Origin: Sphagnum magellanicum
Lineage: Eukaryota > Streptophyta > Sphagnopsida > Sphagnales > Sphagnaceae
DNA: 64,000 nt
Assembly: GCA_021904315.1 (NCBI GenBank)
Contig: CM038910.1
Location: 10,788,001 to 10,852,000 of the forward strand
Reading direction: 5' to 3'
Part shown: positions 10,138-21,160 of the stretch, piece by piece
How the letters are laid out: each line of letters starts with the position of its first letter
How positions within the stretch are numbered: position 1 is the stretch's first letter
Made by a program: the position numbers and the translations under genes
The notes under the pieces: model-generated
What the model saw: the letters and a program-made list of their open reading frames with translations, nothing else
What the model was told of the DNA's origin: nothing
Database searches by the model: none

Positions 10138-13100
10138 TCAAATCCCCAGTGGTTGCCAGTCATTGAAGATATTGAATTTCCAAACCAAAAAAGGACCTGA
10201 ACTGTCCGCATCGAGTCTTATCACATCTGTGGGGATGACAAATGTGCTGTTCTTGCCTCTGTTCTTTGGCCACTGTACACGAACTTGACAAGAAAACTCA
10301 GCTGCATCCACTGGAGGTTGCTCACCAGCAAAGACAATTGAGACATCTCCAGCTAACCCATTACGCAAGTGAACTTCAAGTTCCAGGTTCCCTCCAACTC
10401 TGGGACTCAACCAGGCACATTCAGTTTGTCCCACCATCTGCTTGTATGCTGTGTTCACCCAACGTACCTTGTGTGTCACATCAGTAATCACACTTGGCAA
10501 CAGCAGCTTCTCAAGCTGATCTTGGAACGCCTCCACTCTTCCTGTCATTGGAGATGCAAGCTGATTGACCTTGGTTATACACTCTAGACATATCGTGGAT
10601 CCAACAGCTTGCACAGGTTGTGGAGCAATAACCTTGTGTGGTGAAAGACCTAATGAGAGGTCTCCTTCATAGGCAACAATATGCTTCAAAACCATCGATG
10701 CATCAAACGACACTGTTCTCGAATCTTGAGGTTGTTCATGCAATTGGGCTTGAAACATCCATTCTCCCAACCCTTTGCTGTCAGAAAAGCATGGATGAAC
10801 CTCTTGGAAGATGAATTTCTTCAAGAAACCCCATAGAACAGCCTTACACTTTGCAGCAGAGTATCGGGGCTGAAATGTCAAGACAGCAAGTTGGGTTGGA
10901 ATCCCCAGTCGATTGATATGTGGACCTGCAGACTACACCAGAGAAAGTGAAAGCACCACCATTAGAGTTCATACAAGGAACATCCCTGACAGTTCACACA
11001 AGGAAACATCACATTATTTTAATGAATATTCTAACCCCTTCCAGCATATTTATAGAAGAGTATGCCACAAAGAGGTCTGTTAAGACATTGGGTACCAAAT
11101 GTCAGAGATTCCAGATTTGTCTTTTGAACTAACTCCAGTGCCTTAAGGTTTAGTATCTTCCAAATAGCTGAGAATTTGGAAAGACAAACAAGAGTTTGCA
11201 AAAATGTCCTACAGTGAACACAGTACTCTGCACAAGACCCATGTTAATGAACAACAATCCTGCAAAACTTGTGTGCATATTAGATTCTAGATATCTTGGA
11301 CATACGTTGTGTAGAGATTTTCTCTGCCAAAAACTATTGAGCAGCATGCGAGCTCTTCCAAGAACCTTGAAGGACCTTGAATTCAGGCTCAATTTGGTCC
11401 TTTTGTACACTTGTCCATCTACTGTAATTCTGCAGATGCAGCCAAAATTATCTTCCATCCATATTGCAAAGAGTATTTTGCTCATTCCTGTCCCAGACTG
11501 TCCTCAGATTTGACCCTTCTCAAGAAAACTGTGACAATAATTCCCCTGGTTTTCAAAACACCTATAAAGATCCCTTGTAAAACTGCCTCCCAATAGGAGG
11601 AGCTTCAGATCCTGCGGAGCAATTCAAGCATTATTAAGAAATGATGAAAATCGGGAATTTCAAGGTTCCTCTCTCTTCTGGGTTGAGATATTTTCAGATT
11701 CAGACATGAATGCAACACACTGCATCATCCCAGCAGAATCTGTGCACTTAGGGTAGCAGTAGAGAAACGGATGATTTTGTTGTACCATTTACCATACAGT
11801 GTGAGCCCTTTAAGCATGAAGCAAAAAGGATTCGGTGTGCTGAAGGTAGTTTGGGCCACAGGCACTGAGAAAGAAGCTTCAGAAGAGCAAAGTGGTAACA
11901 AAACCATGAACCTCTGATGATGGTGATCAACTAATGCTAACATAGCTGCAACATCTGTTTAACCAGCTTCAATTCATCAAGTATGGTCCTGCAATCACTC
12001 TGTCATACTTGATGCAAGGGACTCATTTCTGAAGCATCGTCCTTTCGATGTCAGGCCAAGGTACTTCCTAACAAGATCCTCCAGGGCTGTAGATCCAATG
12101 CAGAAAGAGTGTAGAATTTCTCAAATGAGTAGAGTCAAACAGGAAACAGGCAATGTGACAATACTGCCCCTGAAACACTTGTTTATGAGCAAACTCACCT
12201 GCATCTTGCCACTTGTTTTCTCAGTAGCTGCTCTCTGGAATGCTAAATTGGACCATAGCACGCTGTTATGTTCATCTGTGAGCAGCATAGCATCAGATGA
12301 GGTTGCATACACTTGGTCGAGATAATACCAATCCACAACCGGTCCATTCGGAGCCTGTCTTGTGTCGCTACGTGCAGGGCAGTGTGATGGAGCGTGAGTA
12401 GTCCTGCTCCCGCTCATCACCTGCTCCACAAAACCCAGAGCAGCCACAGGCCCAAAGTTGTCTGTCACTACTGGCATGTCTTCGAATTTCTTTGGGTTGT
12501 TCTTCAGCCCCTTGTTGCACGTCGGATCTCTGCATTCCTCCTCCCGCAGCTGCTGCTCTTCCCCTCTACTCAACATGGTCAGCTTCGTATCCGCAACAAC
12601 AACTTGATTGATTACTCCTCCTCCTTCGTCGTTGCAGTCGATTCTCAAACCATGCGCGGATGAACTTGGAAGTGAAGAAGACTTGGATTTTTGGGCGTAC
12701 GAAGAGCTGACAAAGGAGGAGTCTGACGGCGATGATGATGGCCCGTGCAGTGGATTCTCTGGCAGTAAAGAGAGCGTTACGACATCCGTTCTCCTGCTTT
12801 CTGCAACATCTTCGCCCGAACAAACTTCACTCTCGGCGCCGTAAGAAGCAGAAGCATACGGCAGAGGCATGAGATTGCCTCTCAGACACTCACTGGACGA
12901 CTTCGTAACTGTGCTTTCGTTGAACCTCTGCAAGCCTCCGGGGGCCACGATGTCGCTCAGAATTGGCGTAAGCTCTACTACTGGAACCTCCAGCTTGACG
13001 TTGCGGGGAAAACCAGACTCGTTCCGTTTGGACCTCTCTGTTACCGACGCCTTGTTCGTGGTGGTGGTTACCTTACGGCCCTTGTCGGGAGCAGCGGCGA

Positions 13101-13392
13101 CGGAAGCTTTCTTCGCATGTCTTGTTGTTGATGCCGGCGAGTAATCAGTCTGCCGTTTGCGAGATCTTCCCCCCTTGGCTTCTGTGAGCTTCTTGCTGGA
13201 GCCCTTGTCCAAAAAGAGGGAGGAAGATGTCTGCGGACCTGACGGATCCGTGCCAGCTTCCGGGCTCGGAGCGAGCGGCTTCGGTGCAATGGGACGATAC
13301 CTTGACATGATAACATATCGATTCTTGGACGGGAATGCCGGAGTGCCTGCGTACATTGCGATACAGCAACCTCCTTGATTAGCCCGACTCAT
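10138..13392 (-). CDS. DUF7950-type plant protein, two exons, 641 aa
   Basis: Exon 1 is 12199-13392 (398 codons, donor GTGAGT). Exon 2 is 10138-10869 (acceptor TTTCAG, 243 codons plus TGA). The junction is phase 0, so the reading frame is intact. The N-terminus GGCCIAMY (residues 7-14) and RYRPIAPKPLAP (31-42) match what I know of plant DUF7950 proteins, as does the C-terminal region with VRWVNTAYKQMVG (533-545), FSCQVRVQW and a final LVWKFNIFNDW. The middle of exon 1 is serine-rich, basic and probably disordered. At the end of exon 1, LLTDEHNSVLWSNLAFQ resembles the C-terminal VITDVTHKVRWVNTAY, suggesting a repeated PAS-like motif. Function unknown; nuclear location would be a guess. The 1.33-kb intron contains no other gene that I see. 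Confidence 0.85.
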
Positions 13393-14061
13393 CACCCTCC
13401 TACGATCCTCCTTTTGCTTCGCCTCCTTTCCGTCTCCTTCCTGGTTTCTTTATGCTACGTTCAAACTGCACTCAAGGCACAGCTCCAAGCATCCGCAAGT
13501 TCCTTCTGTCTCACAGCACATCAGCTACTAGAAACTCCATGCGAAGGAATCCTACGACCAGAGCGTGTAACGATCGGTGGTCGCATAATATCAATGGATG
13601 CCATGCGCGACTTGCCGATGCCATGCGCATCAGGGTCTAGATCCTCCTCCTGGCTCCTGGCTCCTTGCAACAGGAATTAAAATCACAACAATATCCGGGC
13701 AAAATAATCCGTCCTTCGAGGTTCTCTGGGGGAGGAGAAAAAAAAGTGTTGTGGAGTGGCGGGAGAGGACAGCAACAGCGTACCAACGACCGATACTGAA
13801 GCAGAAAACAAACGGCAAAAAGGGCTGATTTCCAAAACGACTGATTCTCAAGCTCAACGAGATCAAAATACATCAATCAAACGAAAAGAGCTGCAGCAAC
13901 AAGAATTGGAAGAATCCAGAAAATGCAGAGACAAGAAAGAAGACAAAATAGTCGAGCGAGAGAAGACTCCAAACGCAAAACTCATGCACACACCGGCCAT
14001 GTCTCCAACCGCGAGCGACACCGCAAAAGGAAAGCCTGTGTCTCTCTCGACTCGACTCGAC
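13393..14061. promoter_or_regulatory. Probable promoter and 5' UTR of the DUF7950 gene
   Basis: GC-richer than the surrounding DNA, lies immediately upstream of the DUF7950 start codon and contains no recognised gene. No convincing TATA box or start site could be fixed. Assigned only by position. Confidence 0.35.
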
Positions 14062-14605
14062 GCACACCAAACCCTTTTTTTTTATTGGCGAAATTCGTAA
14101 ATGACGTGATTTTGGAGGTTTTTCAGCTTTTTATAGCCAGAAAGTGAGAGAGAGAGGAAAAAAAAAAAACAAAATCGCCAGATTTCATTTATTTAGTTTT
14201 AGGTATATAGCCATAAAATATAAAAGGTAGATTGAAAATTTACATAATTCATATCTGGTTCATAGCCATATTTGGCTAAATATTCCTAGGGATGATCGCC
14301 ATTTTTTCCATCTTCATGTGGATGAGAGATAGGGAGGAAAACGTCATTCTCTCTCCTGCACACGAACCTTTTCTTTTAATTGCCGAAATTCGAAAATGAA
14401 GTGATTTTGAAGGTTTCAATAGCCAGAAAGTGAGCAAAATAAATAGTAAAAAATGTCCATATTTCCATATTTAGTTTTCAGTGTGTAGCCATTAAAATAT
14501 AGAAGGTAGATTAAAAAACTTATATACTTCATGAATCATATCTGTGATTATAGACACATTTTTCTAAATATTCCTACGGATGATCGCCATTTTTCCTACT
14601 TGTTC
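14062..14605 (+). repeat. Two diverged ~290-bp tandem copies
   Basis: A copy from about 14062 to 14310 recurs at about 14358 to 14605. Shared blocks in order are CGAAATTCG, TATAGCCAGAAAGTGAG (shortened in the second copy), TATTTAGTTTT, AAGGTAGATT, TAAATATTCCTA and GATGATCGCCATTTTT. The offset is 288-295 bp with small indels. Confidence 0.85.
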
Positions 14606-14680
14606 GTATGGAAGATTGCCACTTTAAGCTACATAATTTTTTTAATTCCTAAAAAAAAAACACTGACGCACACAAGGGCA

Positions 14681-14704
14681 CAGACAGACAGACAGACAGA
14701 CAGA
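14681..14704 (+). repeat. (CAGA)n microsatellite
   Basis: Six perfect CAGA units preceded by CACA-rich sequence. Confidence 0.95.
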
Positions 14705-14705
14705 G

Positions 14706-17700
14706 GGCCATCCTCTTACTAGTAAGTTAACTAGTGACAGTAATAGATGGTAACTGTTCAATCGATTATTGCTGAATTAGCTACATACCCGATCTAGTAA
14801 AAGTAGCCAATCATTGTCTCCTGCCTACCTCAGTACTTACCTCCTGCTAGATTCCCCATAGCCAGTAGAAGTGGTCCACGTGTCAGACTCAGAGACTTCC
14901 CAGTCTGAGACAACCAATGAGAAGGCAGTTTTCAATTCGCCCGTGGTGTGTCTAGTCAGCTTAGATGCCATTGGCGCATGATTTACCCTATCCGCAGACC
15001 GATCGAGGTCCCGAAATGACGTGCCATCGAGCGATAGCGCCCATCTTCGATTGTTGAAGAAGAGAACCGTAGGTATGTGTACCGTATGTATCCGTTGGGT
15101 AGGTATCTATAATTGGTATACAACTAAAGTCGTGCGATCAACAACTGGCCAGAGCGAGCCAGCACCCCCCCCACCAGCGCACCATCCCGGATGGATGAGT
15201 GGTTGGATGGACAGAAAAAACAAATTTCATTCAGTTGCTGTCCCGGAGCTAACCACACTGGTTAGCGTAGTTCCTGTTTTTTATTGACCGTTCTGTCCAG
15301 TGTCCGGCGGTTCTTTGAATTTTTTTAATTACATATCCTTATAAAGAGATTAGCCGGTTCCTGGTATCTGACTTCTTATTTTCAGAGATCCGGTTGTTGG
15401 GTCCAGTGCTTTGATCATTTTTCATTTTTTAAGAATCAGCCGGGTATGGAGCCGGGTATGGTTATTTCTTGTTTACCACATATTAATTACTGGCCTAGTA
15501 TGATGGTTTGGTAGTTTTGAGGTTGTCTTTACCGAGCGTGCTTTCATAGAGTGCATGTGGTTACCCCCCTTCTAATGAAAAACCCAAGGTTGACTATGAC
15601 ATCCATTAAAGACAATGTATGTACAAAATATGTATAATTTTTCATGTACATGTGAATTGAAATGTATATGGACACATAGATGAATGTTGGATGAAATTGA
15701 TAACAATAAATGAATGATTTTTTAAATGGATGAATTTCATCCCAAAATTCAAGAAAGGAAATGATCCCACATATGAAATGAAAAAAGAAATTATGAATGT
15801 TTGAAACAAAATTTACTAATATTTTTGCATAGCTCTAGTTTAACAAGGTTACAAGGCTCTACCATTTTGAGGTATATACCCCTAAAGAAAACAATAAGAT
15901 TGACCTTTCAAAAAAAAATTTGTCATTAAGCATAGGACAACAATCTTTACTTTTCAAGCTTCGAGAACATTGAAAAGTTTTATCCTTCATCCATGCATGC
16001 AGCATGGAAAAGAAAGCAACCTCCATAAAGATATTTTTGATATTATGAAAAAGATAATTCTTTGTGAAAATGACACATTTCAATCACATACTAACATAAA
16101 ATTATGATTCAAATTTAATAGATAATTGGCAAGCTTCATTTTAATAGGACAAAATTTAGGTTGGTATTGACATGTTTGTATAGAAAAATGAACTTACAAC
16201 TTTATGAACTTTTCACTGAACTTGGAGCCATAAGATCTTAAACTTGCATAAACCAAACAAGTCTTATTATAAATTTGCACAAAACATTGAAAACAATATG
16301 ATTTTTTTAATGCAATGTGAGATAAGTTTCTTTCTCTTGGGAAACATGAATGACCCCAACATTTGATTCTCCAATCCCAAATACACACCCCCAAAGTCAT
16401 TGTCACATTAAAAGACTTTGTTATAAAAGGAGTATGCCCAAAATCATTTATTTGCAAATGAACAAGAAGGATTATTTTCATACTATTTTCATCACATGTA
16501 AGTCTTTGGAAAACTTGGGAATATTTTTTTCCACCATAAATTAACATCTTCAAATGCAAGTTCAAGATGAACTTGAGGTTTTTTAAGGTTAAATTTCTTA
16601 TGTGCAAGTTGAAAATAAATTTTATTGATATTGAAACCATAAAATTCTTCAACAAGAAATAAAAAAGCCATGACACATGACAATAAAACAATAATATGAG
16701 ATGGAAACACAACGTCCAAACAATATAATTTGATTTAAGAGTGGAACTATCCACATTCATAGCAACAAAGGTGGAATATGGAAAAAACATTTTGAGTGCC
16801 AAACCACTCCATTTCAAAACATGTTCCAAAGTACATGTAGAACTAGATTTTAAAACTTCATCATCCACATAACAATGCACTCCAACATGATATCTCTTTG
16901 ATTTCAATGGTGAAGATGTGGACGAAGGGGATGTTGGTTGGGTAGCATACATATCTGCCACTTGTGAAGCATAACATGGTAGACCTAGACTCATGGAAGG
17001 ACTTATGATGATATACATAACAACAAAACAGAATACATGTCAACCCACATCACAAAAAACTTTTGGCCATTGTCAATGACTAAAGCAATTTTTTGATCTT
17101 TCTTACTAGACAAAGATGAATCAAAATTCAACATGATGACATCCAAACAAAATGAAAATTGAAAAAAAATTCATGGACACTTATGTAAAGAATAAATCTT
17201 GAAGGCTTTGTTTTGGGATCATCACCCCATCATCATCTTCATCAAAATCAGTCTCGTCCAAGATCTGAAAACCAAATTTGAGCTTAAGGACGTCTTTAGG
17301 GTGGTCATCAATTTGAGGTTTTAGAACATATTGAAACAAATCAGTGTCACCTTCTAGTGCAAGAATGTGCATGTTTTCATTGCAACAAGTTTTGATAGAA
17401 AGTTTTTAGACAAAGTGCACATACAAGAATTCAAACACCATCACATGTACATGCCAATTCACACCAACAATTTTTTGTTTCCTTACAAGAAAATGATGAT
17501 CTTGTAATTGGCACTTGTTCCCACTATCAAATCAGCCCTGAAATTGCCCACACAACAACATGCTCGTAAGATGATGGATAGGAGGTCATGATGTTTCTCC
17601 TTTGGACCACACTACGAAATATCATCTCCACATAAAATTTGCAATGTTTTGTCAATGCGATTGAACAACACATCAACTATTGTGACATCAACTCCAAAAT

Positions 17701-20189
17701 GTGCCAACTTTTCATCAATCCACAACTTGAAAGGTTTTGGAACTTGAACCATCTTCTTTTTTGATGGAAAGTTACAAACAAGGAGGACAAGCCTACCAGC
17801 CATTGTCTAAAAGCATGAACAAACAAAAAATTCAAACATAAGAAAATAACATTCACATGGATATTGCATTCAAGCCAAAAAGATTAAACATTAGATGACT
17901 ACATTATGAAGTCAAGAAATTTATTGTTTTCTTTTGGATCCAAAGGTCGTGTGAGTTTCAATCTAATATTGCACACAATCCACCTTTGGAAAACTTGGAA
18001 ATTGTTGTTTGTTAGGTAAGCACCAATCTATTTGAACACCTTGGGGTCATATGGGTAAAAGATGAGTAGTGCACCATCATCATGCAAAAAAGATGTGCAA
18101 AAAGAAAACAAACAATCAAGGAAAGAATCATTTGTTGTGTTCCAAGGGGGCACAAAAAAATTTGAAAATGATAAATCGAGCATAGGTAGACCATCCGAAA
18201 GATCAACAATTACAAGGTCAACTACTCCACCATCATGTTATTTCCCACGAAAATATCATTTGGCATCACTACACGCCTACACAAGTGGACATATTTTTTC
18301 AAAAATTGCATATGGCATGGAAGTGTATTAAAAACCCACCACAAGGTTGTATTGCACATAATACATGTTTGATGAAACCTTTCATATCTACAAAACATTG
18401 TGGCCAAACACCTATGCTTCTCTTGTTGTCCACAATGCCTATGAATGATGTAGTAATGACCAATTCTTGCATTTTACATCTAACTAGGGGGGTTTGACCA
18501 AGTTCACTTTTGTAATGGAGCTACACCTCGAGTCTACTATGGCTTCTTGTGATGGGTGCTCATGTAGTCATATGCTTCCTCAATGACAATATTTAATTTA
18601 GTAACATTTTCCCCTTCAAGATCAACCACCTTACATTTATTTTCGCGTGTTTCAAAAGCAATTGTGGCATTGTCCAAATTTAGGTTCTTGTTCAAAGGTG
18701 GTTTCTTTTGTTTTTCCCCATGTTTTTCCTCTAGCACCACATGTTGAAAGAAACCTAATTCAATTTGTTCATGAAACCCTTGCTTAGTTTGTGAAGTTTT
18801 GTTCTTGGAATAGTCAAAATACCACCCACAATTGTCCAAATGTTTAAAACTCCAATTAATTATCATTAAGTTGGAATACATGATTAATGAATATTCGAGA
18901 TCAACAATTTCCATGTATAGTTTGGGCATGCTTGTAAATACCTGAGTAGGCAACAACACAAACTTGAGATACCTGTTACACAACCACCATGCAAAGGAAA
19001 ATAAGAAAAAATCAAATTTCATACATAATGAATTGACAAAGGAAACAAAATTTTCAAAAAAAAAATTTAATTTATATTAAACCCCAATATGGAAATGTGC
19101 ATTAAAATATATAGACATGCACACAATTCATTTGAGTACTTATAAGGACCCAAATTGTTTAAACCATTAATGATTTTTTTGAATCCCAACCAGTTCGATA
19201 AGGCCATTGAATTCTTTGTAGAAACAATTTTCCCACATCTTTTATCACTAATGCTCAATGTATTCATCAGTTGACTGAACCTCCACTCCTAGCATTGTGG
19301 TGCAAATCTCAACCCCATTGTTAATTTGTCCTTTCTTACGGTAACCATCACTTGTTTCAACAAGAAACAAACATGTGAAAATTTCAAGTAATCAACATTA
19401 ATTCTTAAAAAAAAGTAATTATTGCAATCAAAACTTCAAAACCATGATTTACCTAAGCCCAAAATGTTGCATAGTGCAACCAATGTGTGAAGTTAATTTT
19501 TGACACATCATAAATTCTCCCTAACAAGACATTTTGAATTCCACCACTTAGCCAAGTTACTTTTTGAATTGGTTCAACAAGGGATGTGACCAAAAGCTAT
19601 AGTTTTTCAAATGTCATCTCTGCTTCTTCATTTCATTTTGAGTCATAGTGACATTGTATTAAAAAATTTGAAACTTAATGTTGGATTTGCCAAAGACACC
19701 ATTTTCCCAAAATTTGTGTCATATGACTTTCTCTTGTCATCAATTGCATTGGTCATGAGTTATTCCAATTCCTTTTTAAAACATTCTAACACCTCTACAA
19801 CATTCTCATAATATCAATGCATAGCCAAATCTATCATAGCTATAATTTCTCATTGTAACAAAAGAACATCAACAAGCCATGACAAAAGAAAAACAAGCCA
19901 CAAGCATATATCCATCATGTTTGAAATTCAATGACAAAAGAATTAAAACTTACATTATACAAATAGTCAATCATTGCCTCCTTTATTAAGGAATACCATT
20001 TTTTTTTATCCCCTTTCGTATTAAGAATCAAGAATAATTTCCTTTAATTGTTATAATGGAATCTATCTAACATTTTGGATTTAGTATAACATGTGAATGA
20101 AACTACCTTTCACATGGTCATATTTAATGGATTTATGAAAAGATCCCACAACAAACATAATTAGTACATGAAATATTGATGATTACCAC
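14706..20189. other. AT-rich intergenic block with weak coding-like remnants
   Basis: No intact gene. From about 15600 onward the minus strand has scattered open stretches with protein-like composition, broken by stops: 17181-17372 (ending in an acidic run DETDFDEDDDG), 17612-17803 (VPKPFKLWIDEKLAHFGVD) and 18537-19022 (161 codons, highly charged C-terminal half). I recognise none of them. A decayed transposon or a heavily mutated gene copy is the likeliest source. Confidence 0.35.
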
Positions 20190-21157
20190 TGACACACTCC
20201 CAACTCCTCAAAGGGCTCAAATGTGAGCCCAAGTAAGAAAACAGCGGAAGAAGGAGGAGTCGGAGCACGCTCCCTAGCTCACAACACTTTGAGGAGTAGA
20301 GGGGCGTGTTGAAGCTCCGGGATGGGACTAGGAACAGTTCACAAGCTTCACTCACTCACACGGGCCTGCACACAACCCACACAAAGTGGTTAGTGCATAG
20401 TTGGAGCACCCTTGGTGCTAGGACGAGCCACGGGCAACACGGACACACAACCCTAAACCATGGCCCAGACTTGGGGGAAGCCACCACCTTCCCCCTTATA
20501 GTATACTCTGCAGCTCTCCACGGAGGCTACATCCAAATGGCTATTTTTCCCGAGTGGGAGTCTCGAAATCACGCCAAATGGGACTCCCACGACTTTGGAG
20601 CCCCATAACTTTGCGAGCAGACCTTGGATCGCGATGCAGTCTAAATCAAAGTTGTAGCTCTCGTCAAGAGCTTTCCAACAATATGTGGCACGCCCCCTGC
20701 AGCTAAGTAAATCGGGTCGATTACTGACTTTTTGTGGTCGGGAATCAAATTGGCAGTTCGACTCCCGGCCCTTCTTTTGACCATAACTTGTGTTTCAGAT
20801 GTCTGAATGAACAATGCGAGCCCATTTTAGACATCTACGCTTCAAGAACTTTTCAATGATATAATGAACGCCACAAGACATTGAGGTTTGACCCCTGCAA
20901 TTACTCTCTAAAGTTTCGGGAGTCCACTGGGACTCCATCTCCCAAAGTGGGAGTTGTCTTGGGAGTGTGAGGGTTCACTCCCTCATACTCCCTCACACTT
21001 TCTAACACTCCCGGGAGTATGTGATGTGACTCCCGGGCTTCCTCTTTCCTTAACTCTCGGGCTTCCTCTTGCCTTAACTCCTGGGCTTCCTTCCTCTTGG
21101 CCCGCAACCTTGCAACCCCTTTGCCTTAGTCGCGAGCCCAAAGCTAGGGTTGCGACA
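20190..21157. mobile_element. Solo-LTR-like element, copy 1 (968 bp)
   Basis: Begins TGACACACTCCC and ends GGGTTGCGACA, so it has TG...CA ends. It is nearly identical over its length to the element at 26916-27854, which is flanked by a 5-bp target duplication and so defines the true ends. No PBS or PPT adjoins it and no internal region belongs to it, so it is read as a solo LTR. Unlike copy 2 it has no target-site duplication: the left flank is ACCAC and the right flank is ACAAA. Its right end sits exactly at the truncated start of a copia polymerase. Confidence 0.8.
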
Positions 21158-21160
21158 ACA

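Noticed and set aside
12394-13378. Several plus-strand frames of 70-90 codons
   Set aside because: Antisense shadows of DUF7950 exon 1, which has a clear family match.
20190-21157. LTR copy 1 as the 5' LTR of the adjoining copia element
   Set aside because: The copia 3' LTR begins TGTTGAGATGTC after its polypurine tract and shares no sequence with copy 1. No primer-binding site follows copy 1.
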